Origin: Acidimicrobiaceae bacterium | GTDB lineage: Bacteria; Actinomycetota; Acidimicrobiia; Acidimicrobiales; UBA8190 | DNA: 64,000 bases | Reading direction: 5' to 3' | Assembly (NCBI GenBank): GCA_003151475.1 | Contig: PLXQ01000045.1 | Location: 4,183-68,182 of the forward strand | In this document: in pieces, positions 34,764 through 44,278 of the stretch | Layout: every line of letters starts with the position of its first letter | How positions within the stretch are numbered: the first letter of the stretch is position 1 | The notes under the pieces: model-generated | What the model saw: the letters and a program-made list of their open reading frames with translations, nothing else | Told to the model about the DNA's origin: nothing | Databases searched by the model: none | Position numbers and translations under genes: made by a program

Positions 34764-35524
34764 AACCCAGAGTCTCAATAGTCGTCACCGCCTATAACGA
34801 AGGCGAGGAAATCGTTGCCTACCTTGACCGGCTCTTGGAGTCAGTCACCCTTCCTTGCGAAGTCCTTGTTGTCTTCGACTCTGCAGACGATACGACCGCC
34901 CCCTGGGTACAGAAATACTCCCGCGACGACGCTCGCGTTGTTCCTACGCTGAACACGTACGGGCGTGGCCCTGCTCGAGCCATCCGCTACGGATTCGATC
35001 ACGCCAAGGCGGATGTAGTCGTCGTGACGATGGCTGACGGTTGTGACGATCCGATGCAGATCGACCCTCTCGTGCGCCTCGTCGAGCGTGGAGTCGTGGT
35101 TGCGGCCGCTTCCAGGTATATGCGCGGTGGGCAGCAGATCGGCGGCCCCGCACTGAAGAGTGCTCTTTCTCGTCTTGCTGGGCTTTCACTGCACCTGCTG
35201 ACGCGGGTCGGAACCCGAGACGCCACGAACTCCTTCAAGGCCTACTCAGTAGAGTTCGTCCGAAGAGTCGGCATCGAGTCCGACCACGGTTTCGAAGTAG
35301 GTCTTGAGCTCGTGGCCAAAGCCCGTCGCCACCGGTTGAGAGTTGCCGAACTTCCAACGATTTGGCTGGAACGCAGCTTCGGTCAGTCGAACTTCCGTCT
35401 GGCAAAGTGGATCCCGCGGTACCTCCGGTGGTATCTGTATGCGTTCGGTTCGAAGCCCTCAGGCGATTCTTCCTCGCTGAACGATCTGAGCGCTTTGACC
35501 CCGAAGGCGCCGGAACAACACTAA
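34760..35524 (+). CDS. Family 2 glycosyltransferase
   Basis: A 254-residue GT2 enzyme. The nucleotide-sugar site begins VSIVVTAYNEGEEI, the metal-binding DxD-like segment is VVTMADGCDDPMQIDP, and the acceptor region is ATNSFKAYSVEFVRRVG. There are no membrane helices. It resembles dolichyl-phosphate mannose synthase-type enzymes that charge polyprenyl phosphate, which would suit the GT-C protein at 31.9 kb. The GTG start overlaps the upstream stop (GTGA), so the two are translated as a pair. Confidence 0.85.
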   Translation: MKPRVSIVVTAYNEGEEIVAYLDRLLESVTLPCEVLVVFDSADDTTAPWVQKYSRDDARVVPTLNTYGRGPARAIRYGFDHAKADVVVVTMADGCDDPMQIDPLVRLVERGVVVAAASRYMRGGQQIGGPALKSALSRLAGLSLHLLTRVGTRDATNSFKAYSVEFVRRVGIESDHGFEVGLELVAKARRHRLRVAELPTIWLERSFGQSNFRLAKWIPRYLRWYLYAFGSKPSGDSSSLNDLSALTPKAPEQH

Positions 35525-35568
35525 CTACGCGCCAGCGACTCACAAAACGAAGCGGAAGGGCGGGTTCG

Positions 35569-36594
35569 ATGAGCAGAGTCCTGGTAAGTGGATCAGCCGG
35601 CTTCATCGGCGGTTACGTCGTCGAAGATTTGCTCGGACGCGGACATAATGTCGTCGGAATCGACAATCTCTCCAAATACGGCCAGGTCGCCAAGTCGTAT
35701 GACGATGACCCGGCCTACCAGTTCGTCGAGGGGGACTGTCGCGACATAGATCTCATGACCAAAGTTGCAAGTGAGTGTGACCACTTCATCGCTGGGGCGG
35801 CGATGATCGGCGGTATCTCGTACTTCCATACCTATGCCTACGACCTGTTGGCAACCAATGAGCGCATCATCGCCGCATCGTGCGACGCTGCCATCGCCGC
35901 CCACGGGGCCGGCACACTCGAAAAGGTCACCTTTCTTTCTTCGTCGATGGTCTATGAGTCGACTGACGAATGGCCCTCGTACGAGGGACAGGAACGCGTC
36001 ATTCCTCCTCCGTTGTCGTCGTATGGATTCCAGAAACTGGCGGTGGAGTATTTCGCCCGGGCAGCCCACGACCAATACGGTCTTCCCTACACAATCGTGC
36101 GACCTTTCAATTGCGTCGGTATCGGTGAGAGCCGCGCCCTCGGCGACACCGAAATCCTTTCCGGGAATGTCAAACTGGCGATGAGCCACGTGGTTCCCGA
36201 CCTGGTCCAAAAGGTTCTCAAGGGCCAGGACCCACTCCACATCCTCGGAGACGGAAGCCAGATACGTCACTACACCTACGGCGGCGACGTCGCCCGCGGC
36301 ATCGTGGATGCGATGGCACACCCAGCGGCCCGTAACGACGATTTCAACATCTCGACCTCACAATCGACGACCGTTCTCGAGTTGGCTGAACTCATATGGC
36401 ACAAAGTCAACGGCGCGGACGTCCCATTCCGCTATGTCTCAGATCCGGGATTCGAACACGATGTAGCCCGACGGATCCCATCAACAGAGAAGGCTGAGCG
36501 AGTTCTCGGTTTCAAGGCGACGACACCGCTCGACGAGATGCTCGATGAGGTCATTCCTTGGATCGCCGGCGCGATCCAGGATGGCGCCATCTGA
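35569..36594 (+). CDS. NAD-dependent nucleotide-sugar epimerase/dehydratase
   Basis: A 341-residue extended SDR. The NAD motif is VLVSGSAGFIGGYV, the catalytic region is LSSSMVYESTDEWPS and the YxxxK motif is YGFQK. Substrate-side segments are VRPFNCVGIGESRA and the late VIPWI. UDP-glucose 4-epimerase, dTDP-glucose dehydratase and GDP-sugar epimerases share this form; this one is closest to the CDP/GDP-sugar branches by eye, without certainty. GGAAGGG lies about eight bases before the ATG. The gene is followed 11 bases later by a membrane protein gene. Confidence 0.86.
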   Translation: MSRVLVSGSAGFIGGYVVEDLLGRGHNVVGIDNLSKYGQVAKSYDDDPAYQFVEGDCRDIDLMTKVASECDHFIAGAAMIGGISYFHTYAYDLLATNERIIAASCDAAIAAHGAGTLEKVTFLSSSMVYESTDEWPSYEGQERVIPPPLSSYGFQKLAVEYFARAAHDQYGLPYTIVRPFNCVGIGESRALGDTEILSGNVKLAMSHVVPDLVQKVLKGQDPLHILGDGSQIRHYTYGGDVARGIVDAMAHPAARNDDFNISTSQSTTVLELAELIWHKVNGADVPFRYVSDPGFEHDVARRIPSTEKAERVLGFKATTPLDEMLDEVIPWIAGAIQDGAI

Positions 36595-36605
36595 GTTCGG
36601 ACGTT

Positions 36606-38108
36606 GTGACGACAACCCCGCCAACTGCGCAACGTCGAAGCCGTCAAGCGCGACCCTCGTCTCCAGAAGTCGTCCACGCTGGCGGCGCTGAAAGCCAAGA
36701 CCCACATCGTATTCCGGCCGGTAGGGCACGCTTTTATGGCGTTGTCGCCGTCGGTGGTGGCATCGCTGCTCTCTATGTGCTCTTTGTTCTCCACTACTCA
36801 ATCAACGTCATCTTTTGGGACGAATGGGACGACGTGCCGATCATTCACGCCGCACTTCACTCACACCTCACACTCAGCGCCCTGTGGGCTCAGCACAATG
36901 AAAATCGAATCCTGGTCCCAAATCTGGTTGTGGTCGCGTTGTCTCTTGTGGATCATTACAACTCCAAGTCGATCATCCTGCTCAGCGCATTCTCATTCGT
37001 TGTCAGCTATGTCGTCCTGTTGGCTATCTTTCGAAAATACCTGGGCCGTGTCCTAACTCCGATCCACGCCCTATCCCTGGGAATCATCTGGTTCAGCCTG
37101 GAGGACACGGAGAATTCGCTATGGGCATTTCAGCTTGCTTGGTATCTGGTTGTGGCCTTCCTTCTGGCCATGATCTTCCTGCTCACCCAAAAGCGACAAC
37201 ATCGCGACACTTACCTCATCGGCGCTGTTCTGATCTCCGTAGCCGCTTCCTTCTCTTCTCTTCAAGGACTGATTCTGTGGCCGGTCGGCCTCATCTGCCT
37301 TCTATGGGATGGACCGCGCGATCGGAGGAGACTTTGGGAGTGTGCGTCTTGGCTTTTGGCGTGTGGCGTCACTGCGGTGATCTACTTCCGCAACTTCAAT
37401 TTTCAAACGACGGGCAGCTCGCCTGGTTTCGCATTGCGGCATCCGATCGGAATGGCCAAGTTCTTCCTGGCGGCGCTTGGAAATGTCATCCCAATGACAA
37501 ACAGCAATCTTTGGATCCACGAACTCATCGGTGCTGTGATTTTCGTCGGTGCCGTCTTCGTGGTGGTCCGGTCTCTTCGCCAGCAAACCATGCGCAATCG
37601 AAATCCTCTTCCTGTGGCCCTCATCGCCTTTGGATTTCTCTTTGACGGTTCCATCGTCCTCGGCCGGATCGGCTCCGGGATCGGCGGGGCACTGGCACCC
37701 CGATATACGATGGCCAACCTTCTCGTCGTGACCGGAATAGTCGTCTTCGCCTGGGGATACGCTCGACCAACGGAAAGCATCGCCCGACACGCAGGAAGAT
37801 CGGCGAAAGCACGCCGCGCTGGATTCGTTCTCCTTGGCCTATTTCTGGTCGTTCTGATTGTCGACGGTACGACGTATGGCATCACCAGCGGGCGCACGAC
37901 CCGTCAGAACCGACTCCTCGATGCTCGGATTATCGTGAACCTGGACAGAATCCCCGGGTCCCAACAGCAGCCACTCGCGGCAAGCTACGTCTTTCCGAAC
38001 GTCACAGCCCTCCGTCCTTTCCTTCAGGAAGCGCGGAGCGACGACCTGAGCGTCTTCGCCCCCGGCCCCTACCGTTTCTACCGGCTCCAAGGTCCTCCGT
38101 CCTCTTGA
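36606..38108 (+). CDS. Polytopic membrane protein, possibly a GT-C glycosyltransferase
   Basis: About 500 residues with 10-12 predicted membrane helices (for example YGVVAVGGGIAALYVLFVL near the N-terminus). A motif NVIFWDEWDDVPI follows the first helix, where GT-C enzymes usually carry catalytic acidic residues. The cytoplasmic N-terminus is Pro/Arg-rich. No family name is secure. The GTG at 36606 is chosen; the frame runs upstream over the previous gene's end. Its position between epimerase and the 1113-residue membrane protein suggests a role in the same surface glycan. Confidence 0.6.
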   Translation: MTTTPPTAQRRSRQARPSSPEVVHAGGAESQDPHRIPAGRARFYGVVAVGGGIAALYVLFVLHYSINVIFWDEWDDVPIIHAALHSHLTLSALWAQHNENRILVPNLVVVALSLVDHYNSKSIILLSAFSFVVSYVVLLAIFRKYLGRVLTPIHALSLGIIWFSLEDTENSLWAFQLAWYLVVAFLLAMIFLLTQKRQHRDTYLIGAVLISVAASFSSLQGLILWPVGLICLLWDGPRDRRRLWECASWLLACGVTAVIYFRNFNFQTTGSSPGFALRHPIGMAKFFLAALGNVIPMTNSNLWIHELIGAVIFVGAVFVVVRSLRQQTMRNRNPLPVALIAFGFLFDGSIVLGRIGSGIGGALAPRYTMANLLVVTGIVVFAWGYARPTESIARHAGRSAKARRAGFVLLGLFLVVLIVDGTTYGITSGRTTRQNRLLDARIIVNLDRIPGSQQQPLAASYVFPNVTALRPFLQEARSDDLSVFAPGPYRFYRLQGPPSS

Positions 38109-38184
38109 AGCCAACTTCATGCAACAACGCTGTCTCGCTCGTCACTGAGGGAATTCCGAACCCGCCAAAAGAGAGGCTCCTTCC

Positions 38185-41100
38185 GTGACAGAGCAACGGA
38201 CGATGCTTACCGCTGGGGGCACCCGTCCGCGCCCCGCGCACGCGCAGCGCTCCGTCACTGAAGCATGGTGGCGTCCTGCGCTGCGATTTGCTCTTGCTTT
38301 GGCCATAGGCGGAGGGCTCACCGATCTGGCGTGGCATCACATCGGAACCCATTTATCGGTGACAACCGACATCGTGGGGCGTACGACCTTCGCCGACTTC
38401 GACATCTACCGGTATCTGGATCGCTTCTATGACATTGCCCTCGCCTTGCCGGTCTTAACTACTTTGGCGTACCTGCTGATCGCCCAATTGGGGATATTGC
38501 GGGCGCCCAAGGTGACCCGTCCCTGGCCTCCCGATTTGGACACCTCCGATACCCTCGTCGGTCTTGCGCGGGGACCGGACGCCCCTGTCGCACCGGACCA
38601 CAGCCTCGACAGTGAGAATCCTGGGTCTTCGTCCTTGATCTGGGCTCTTGCTCGCATCGCCCTGCCGGCACTGACGATCGGTTTCGAAGTCAATGCCTCG
38701 CTTTCGGCACATATCACCGCGCTGACCCGATCCTGGATCGTCGCCAGCCTTGCCTACGCGCTTGTGGTCATCGTCGTGGCCACATTGGTCTGCCTACGTC
38801 GTCGGGTGGTGTCGGCAACCGGAGGTCAACGAGACGGTGTCCGCGTCGGCGTATTTCTCATGCGTTATCTCGCCATTGACCTGGCACTGGTGAACTCGGC
38901 CGCCTCAATCGTCGTTATACCCCTCTTCGTTCTTGTTTCCTCGGGCACGGCCGTCACTGTGGTCGCCAACGGACACGTCACGTACTACCCGTGGTTCCCG
39001 CCTTGGCTAGGCGCCATCTGCACGCTCGCTGCGGTCACCATTTTGGTCAAGGCGCTCTTGCGTACTCGCGACAGGGGGTCCCGCCTGCGTTTCGAGCGAC
39101 GCACGCTCTTCCTCGTCGTCGTTCCCGTGCTCGTGTTCATCATCTCTGCCGGGATCCCGGGTGCCCAGGGCCCGTTCCAGGGCTTTGACGACGCCCAGAC
39201 GATGGTGGGTGCACAGCTCAGTGTCGGACATGGGTTGTGGCCATGGCGAGACCTCTTTCTCCTTCACGGTTTCCTTGCCGACGATCTCTATGGGGGCATC
39301 GGGATGTGGGTTCTTTCGCCGACCCGATGGGGATCGAACGCCGGGGTATCACTTCTCGTCGTGCCCTTCACCTTGATGGCGCTCTACGGCTTCATGGTCT
39401 ACTTCTCGAGGAAGAACCGGCTACTCATGTTCGCCGGAACGCTGGCCCTCGTTCTCGGCCTGATTCAAGGCTGGGCCATCACCCGCTACATGCTCCTGCC
39501 GGTCGTGTTGATCCTCTTCGACCGCGTTTTGCGAAAGCCAAGCTGGGCTCGGTGCACTCTCCTGATGGCAAGCATTGTCTTCATCTCGATCGTCACTCCT
39601 GAGGCAACATTGATCATGTTGGGTGTCCTAGGCACCCTGATCGCGGCCGAAGCCGTGCATCGACCGCGACGAGAGCCGCTAAGGACAAGCTTCACGGGGA
39701 CCATCCGGTGTTTTATCACGGGCGCAGGATTTACTCTCGCCTGGGTGGTATTCCTCAAAGCCACAGATACTTTGTCCGGATTCATCGCGTATTACCAGAC
39801 GACAATCAGCGGACACGAACTGTGGGGGGCTTATTCGCCGCAATGGTCGCTCACCGCGTCCCCATGGTTGACCATTGAATTCGCGTTGCCCGTGTTCCTA
39901 TTCCTGATGACAGCCTGGAGGGTCGTCGGCAAACTCCGGCGCCGAACGCCTTGGCGTCCAATCGAGTGGATCATAGTGGCGTCGTCGACTCCCGTGCTTC
40001 TTTTCTACCCGGTTGTGCTCGACCGCATGGATGGCGGCCATGTGAACGAGGTCTTCCAGACCCTCATTCCCTTTGTCGTGCTGTGGGCTATCGAGATAGT
40101 CGGCACCGCTGACACGCTCCTCGTTCAAGGCGCCAACTGGCTGATTCGTCGCTGGAGAGCATCGGCTCACCTGTCTCTGCGTGCTCCGGTGACCTTTCTG
40201 GCTGTTTTCGCCATCGCCTTCGGTTCGCCGATCTCCCTTGCCTCGTGGAAGGACATTCCAGGCCACTTTCATCCCCTCGTCCCTGCAAATGCACCTTCAG
40301 GGCTCCCACTCGGTTACACGGTGCCCGGCTCAATTCAACTTCCTGAAATTACGGATCTCGGGAAGGTGCTCGATCGATACGCCGGACGCGACGGCCCGGT
40401 GTTCGACTTCACCAATGAGATGGGGATCACATATTTCTTACTGAATCGAACCCCAGGCGCTCGCTTCTACCATGTCGAATCTGCACAAACCGCCAGGGCA
40501 CAGGATCTCGAAGTCAGCGATCTTGAGCGCAGCCGGCCCCACGTCGTGATCTTCAACGACGACACCTTTGGGCTGCCGAACTATGACGGCATTTGGAGCA
40601 TGGAACGCAACTACCTAGTGAGCCAGTACATCCTCGATCACTACCGTCCCCTTCTTGACACTCATGGGCAGTTGATCCTCCTGCGCGACGACCTCTTCCC
40701 TCGCGCTCAACCACTCCCGCATCTGAGCGCGAAGCCTCTCACCTCGGGACTGTATTTCGACATGCCATCGTGCGACTGGGGATACGTTCCGAACTTCCTC
40801 GTACACCCGAATCCGGAAGACTCAAAAGGAGCACTGACGCTACGGGCACGAGCCACCGGCACCGGAGACTTTGTGACGGTTACGGGCTGGGCCTTCGATA
40901 CGACAGACGCGAAGCCGGCACGACAGGTCCTCGCTGTGAGCCGCGGGCGGGTAGTGAGTGCATTGGCGCCCAGCCTCTCGCGCACCGACATCGTCACGGT
41001 AGTGAACAACCTGGCCGCATCTTCCAGCGGGTACCAGCTGCAGTTCAGTGTGGCCAAGGGTGCCTCGTACCGGATCTACGTTCTCAATGCCGACGGTAGC

Positions 41101-41526
41101 GTCACGCCGCTCCCACCTCCGGCCGGGGATCGAGCTTCGAATCCTGTAGCCCGCACCGTGACCACTCCCGATGGAGTGGTCCACCCTGTTCGCCAAGGCG
41201 CGTTGGAGGGCTCCATCGATTCCGCCACGACGATCCCGGCGACGAGAACCTTCACTCTGAGCGTCCCGGCAGGCACCGACCTGGCTTCCTATCAGTGGAT
41301 GGAAATGCAGTCAGGGTCGGGGTTCGGACGTTCTCGGATCGAGTTGACAGACAATCTCCCGGCTGGACCTCCGCATCTCATTGCCTTCAATACACTTCCG
41401 AGCGTGGGCGATTCCGTCTATACGCGCGTCGGAAGCTGTCTCCAGTGGCATGGGTATCGCACGAAGCAACTCACCTTGCTCGTCCACGGTCCGTCGTACA
41501 ATTTTTCAGTTCGTCTTCTCAAATAA
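38185..41526 (+). CDS. Very large membrane protein with extracellular C-terminal domain
   Basis: An 1113-residue protein. Residues 1-680 contain about 15 predicted membrane helices, with an acidic loop (GRTTFADFDIYRYLDRFYDI) after the second helix and another (FQGFDDAQTMVGAQLSVGHG) near residue 330. From about residue 690 on, the protein is soluble and likely extracellular, with a nucleotide-free Rossmann-like part and a beta-rich ending (WAFDTTDAKPARQVLAVSRG). It resembles GT-C polymerase-type glycosyltransferases but no family is certain. The start is a GTG preceded by AGAGAGG. It ends the plus-strand block; the next gene is convergent. Confidence 0.6.
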   Translation: MTEQRTMLTAGGTRPRPAHAQRSVTEAWWRPALRFALALAIGGGLTDLAWHHIGTHLSVTTDIVGRTTFADFDIYRYLDRFYDIALALPVLTTLAYLLIAQLGILRAPKVTRPWPPDLDTSDTLVGLARGPDAPVAPDHSLDSENPGSSSLIWALARIALPALTIGFEVNASLSAHITALTRSWIVASLAYALVVIVVATLVCLRRRVVSATGGQRDGVRVGVFLMRYLAIDLALVNSAASIVVIPLFVLVSSGTAVTVVANGHVTYYPWFPPWLGAICTLAAVTILVKALLRTRDRGSRLRFERRTLFLVVVPVLVFIISAGIPGAQGPFQGFDDAQTMVGAQLSVGHGLWPWRDLFLLHGFLADDLYGGIGMWVLSPTRWGSNAGVSLLVVPFTLMALYGFMVYFSRKNRLLMFAGTLALVLGLIQGWAITRYMLLPVVLILFDRVLRKPSWARCTLLMASIVFISIVTPEATLIMLGVLGTLIAAEAVHRPRREPLRTSFTGTIRCFITGAGFTLAWVVFLKATDTLSGFIAYYQTTISGHELWGAYSPQWSLTASPWLTIEFALPVFLFLMTAWRVVGKLRRRTPWRPIEWIIVASSTPVLLFYPVVLDRMDGGHVNEVFQTLIPFVVLWAIEIVGTADTLLVQGANWLIRRWRASAHLSLRAPVTFLAVFAIAFGSPISLASWKDIPGHFHPLVPANAPSGLPLGYTVPGSIQLPEITDLGKVLDRYAGRDGPVFDFTNEMGITYFLLNRTPGARFYHVESAQTARAQDLEVSDLERSRPHVVIFNDDTFGLPNYDGIWSMERNYLVSQYILDHYRPLLDTHGQLILLRDDLFPRAQPLPHLSAKPLTSGLYFDMPSCDWGYVPNFLVHPNPEDSKGALTLRARATGTGDFVTVTGWAFDTTDAKPARQVLAVSRGRVVSALAPSLSRTDIVTVVNNLAASSSGYQLQFSVAKGASYRIYVLNADGSVTPLPPPAGDRASNPVARTVTTPDGVVHPVRQGALEGSIDSATTIPATRTFTLSVPAGTDLASYQWMEMQSGSGFGRSRIELTDNLPAGPPHLIAFNTLPSVGDSVYTRVGSCLQWHGYRTKQLTLLVHGPSYNFSVRLLK

Positions 41527-41580
41527 CCAGGTACCACGTCGGTCGGTCGTCAAAGACGAACCCCCAGGACTCGCTCAGTC

Positions 41581-42453
41581 TTAGCTCGAGGGCTTTACTC
41601 CGATGGCGAACTCTGAAATGCCATAGCGAGCGTCAATGAGTCTGGTCGGGATGCTCGACAGCCGAAGCAAGCTGGCCAAGGGGCGCCGGTACTTTGGCAG
41701 CGCCTTTGTGACTTTGTACTGGATGATACGGGGATCGACTCGGACAATCGGTAACGGAGCTACGTCGAGACCGACCTGACGCAGGCCCTTGGCCCACGCC
41801 ATGGGGGACCAGAAGGTGACGTGCACATCCGGAATCTGGGCGTAATACCACTTGTTCAATGACCCGCGGACTTTCGAGAAATTCCCGGTTGTAATGAAGA
41901 GAAATCCATTGGGTTTGAGGCAGGAGGCCATGGATCTCATCTCTGAGAGAGGGTCCACCAGGTGTTCGACAACTTCAATCGCCGTGACAACGTCATATTG
42001 CTCAGACAGCTCTGGCAGAGCCGGTGCCATGAGCCCCTTTTCGTCTAGCACCTTTGATGCGTATCCTTCGTCTAGCCCGTCGGCGTTGATACCGCATGTC
42101 CTTGCCGTCCGTACGAGTCCTCCGAGCCCTGCACCCCAATCGAGGAGTCTCAGGCTGCTTGCGTCCTGACCGCGGGAGATGGCGATCTTGCTGACGGTTT
42201 GCACGATGCCGTTCCACTCGATTTCACGCGCTGATCCGGCCATCTCGTCGGCGACGTAGTTGATCAGAGGGTCCGCCCCTCGTCCTTCGTAGTACTCGGG
42301 TCCGTAAAGTTGGGCGAAGTCGGTGCGTGGATTGAGCACAAGACCCATCTGGCACGCCACGCATACGCCGAGCTCAAACGTGATCGAGGAAAATGAGGAG
42401 CGAATGGGCTCCACTTGTCTCGGCTGCTCGTGGCAAACCGGGCAGACTCTCAT
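41581..42453 (-). CDS. SAM methyltransferase with N-terminal zinc-ribbon cysteines
   Basis: A 290-residue protein. Two cysteine pairs (CPVCHEQ and CVACQMGL) form a likely zinc ribbon at the N-terminus. The methyltransferase domain has motif I LLDWGAGLGGLVR, VVTAIEVVEHLVDPLSEMRS and LKPNGFLFITTGNF. The arrangement (zinc ribbon plus Methyltransf_23) is common in enzymes that methylate sugars of surface polysaccharides. It lies 201 bases downstream of the hddC-like gene on the same strand. It is probably the last gene of the heptose operon, or has its own promoter in that gap. Confidence 0.8.
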   Translation of the reverse strand: MRVCPVCHEQPRQVEPIRSSFSSITFELGVCVACQMGLVLNPRTDFAQLYGPEYYEGRGADPLINYVADEMAGSAREIEWNGIVQTVSKIAISRGQDASSLRLLDWGAGLGGLVRTARTCGINADGLDEGYASKVLDEKGLMAPALPELSEQYDVVTAIEVVEHLVDPLSEMRSMASCLKPNGFLFITTGNFSKVRGSLNKWYYAQIPDVHVTFWSPMAWAKGLRQVGLDVAPLPIVRVDPRIIQYKVTKALPKYRRPLASLLRLSSIPTRLIDARYGISEFAIGVKPSS

Positions 42454-42654
42454 AATCGTCCTATTGGTTGATCGGTGATGGCTGGAAACCCCGTCGTCGT
42501 CTTACCGACACAAGCAACGGCGTTACTAGACTCCCGTGCGGAAGTCGAACACTGGTAGCAAATGCTAGCGCGGTCTGCTCCCGTCGAAGCGTCCCGAGCG
42601 GGTAAGCGCGATATGGCCCCGGTCGGTGGGCGAACAACGAGTGCCCTTCGTTCA

Positions 42655-43383
42655 CTACTTGATTTCCCGCTGCCGTTCGCGTCGCAGGAAGTTGTCTGTC
42701 TCATTGAGACCTTCACGTGTTCCAATGTCGTAGAAGCGATTGACGGCCTCGAAGCCGTAGAGAAGACCACGAGCGGCGAGAGCATGGTGAAGGTCAGCCA
42801 GATCACGGTATTCGGCACCCACGAGGTGAAGGGCCTCAGCCGTCAATCCACCGAGCCCGTAGTCGATCCATTCCATATCGGGGGTGTGGCTGTGTTTGTC
42901 GTACCGCGTCACCACGCCGTCGACGAAGACTGCGTTCGACGAGTTCCATTTCCCCCGGTTCCGTAGCACGGTCATGGCTGCCGGCAAGCCACTGGATTTC
43001 CACGAGGTGTCAAAGGCCCGGTAATCAATCCGGAGGTATGTATCCCCGTACAACGTCAAGAACCGCTCTCCCAAGAGTGGAGCCGCTCGACGGATGGCTC
43101 CTAGGGTTCCGTCAAGTTCAGGACCATCATGGCTGTATTTGATACGAATTCCGAATTGTTCGCTGCCCAGGGTTTGCTCAATGCGGTCACCCATGTACCC
43201 GACACACAGGACCACCTCGTGCGCCCCTGCAGCAGAAAGCAGACGCAGCTGATGCAGCAGAAACGGTTCTCCCGCCACCTGGAGAAGGGGCTTAGGAACT
43301 TCGCGCACGTCGTCTCCGAGGCGGGTGCCCAACCCGCCTGCCAGGATGCAGACACGAGATAATTTGTGATCGGGCTCGCTCAC
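42655..43383 (-). CDS. Sugar-phosphate nucleotidyltransferase, HddC-like
   Basis: A 242-residue nucleotidyltransferase. The signature is VCILAGGLGTRLGDDVREVPK followed by PLLQVAGEPFL, and the metal-binding residues are in LTLYGDTYLRI and the late YDIGTREGLNET. This fits HddC, which uses GTP to make GDP-D-glycero-D-manno-heptose from the 1-phosphate, better than GlmU or RmlA because of its size and neighbours. The base used cannot be read from the sequence. Together with the GmhA-, GmhB- and HddA-like genes in the same operon it would finish a GDP-heptose pathway. The start is GTG. Confidence 0.8.
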   Translation of the reverse strand: MSEPDHKLSRVCILAGGLGTRLGDDVREVPKPLLQVAGEPFLLHQLRLLSAAGAHEVVLCVGYMGDRIEQTLGSEQFGIRIKYSHDGPELDGTLGAIRRAAPLLGERFLTLYGDTYLRIDYRAFDTSWKSSGLPAAMTVLRNRGKWNSSNAVFVDGVVTRYDKHSHTPDMEWIDYGLGGLTAEALHLVGAEYRDLADLHHALAARGLLYGFEAVNRFYDIGTREGLNETDNFLRRERQREIK

Positions 43384-43420
43384 CGGGTTCTCTCCCGCCG
43401 GAAGGGACCGTGGAGCGGCA

Positions 43421-44278
43421 TCACGCTTCGGACGGACTTATCTCGCCGAAAAACTGATCGTCGATCCTTCGCAATGTGGCCAGGTGAGCGCTGTTGCGCA
43501 ACCGATCTTGGAATCCTGGGTCCCTCCACGGATCCCACCGGGCGCTCAGCAGCTTGCCTGTGATTCCCAACGAGGAATCCGAGAGAAGGAATGTCGCGAG
43601 CTCGGCAGCTAGCTGGGGAGAATCACCCTGAGCGGTCTCGCTCGCCACTCGCGTGCGTTCGAAATAGTCCGCACCGGCGAGGCCGGGACCCGCTTCCAAC
43701 GTCGCGTCGTGCATATGGGTCAGTACGAAGCCGGGGGCTATGCTATTCACGCGTACGCCGTCATTCTTCAGCTCAACGGCAAGATTCTCAGTCAGACGCA
43801 CCACTGCTGACTTCGACGCAGCATAGGCATCAAAGCGAGGCATAGGTGACGTGGCGCCTCCGCCGGAGAAAGTGATTACCGATCCGTGACTTGATCGCAG
43901 GGCGGATAGGCCCGTCATGATGGCAAGGAGGGTACCGGTCAGATTGACGTCGAGTGTCCGGCGAAACACGTCAACATCCCACGTGCCAATGGGTCCCACC
44001 GGTTCGATCACACCGGCGGCGGTGACGATGCCGTGCAATACGCCGTCAGGAGCGAGGCGGTCGCGACAGCGCTCCCAAGCATCAGCATCACACACGTCCA
44101 TGGCTTCGATCTGATGCGGGCCTCCGGGAAGCTTGGCTGCAACATCGTGCAGCGTCGACGACCTGGCGATGAGAACTAGCTGGGCCCCTTGTGCGGCGAG
44201 CTCCGAGGCGACGACGAGACCGATCCCGCGGCTGGCCCCAGTCACAATAACCCGCCGACCCGAGAGGGGTCCTTTCAC
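43421..44278 (-). CDS. Short-chain dehydrogenase in the heptose operon
   Basis: A 285-residue classical SDR. NAD(P) motif TGASRGIG, followed by LVLIARSS, suggests NADP preference. The tetrad is VTFSGGGATS with YAASK, and the loop SIAPGFVLTHMHDATLE is the substrate side. The late part (LLSARWDPWRDPGFQDRLRN) extends past the usual SDR. The GTG at 44278 overlaps the stop of the Gfo/Idh gene by four bases. As it is coupled to sugar genes, I infer a reduction or oxidation on the heptose or another nucleotide sugar. Confidence 0.84.
   Translation of the reverse strand: MKGPLSGRRVIVTGASRGIGLVVASELAAQGAQLVLIARSSTLHDVAAKLPGGPHQIEAMDVCDADAWERCRDRLAPDGVLHGIVTAAGVIEPVGPIGTWDVDVFRRTLDVNLTGTLLAIMTGLSALRSSHGSVITFSGGGATSPMPRFDAYAASKSAVVRLTENLAVELKNDGVRVNSIAPGFVLTHMHDATLEAGPGLAGADYFERTRVASETAQGDSPQLAAELATFLLSDSSLGITGKLLSARWDPWRDPGFQDRLRNSAHLATLRRIDDQFFGEISPSEA

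Noticed and set aside
42556-42567. Small palindrome TAGCA-AA-TGCTA upstream of the zinc-ribbon methyltransferase gene
   Set aside because: The arms are only five bases, and such a match is expected by chance in a 200-base gap.
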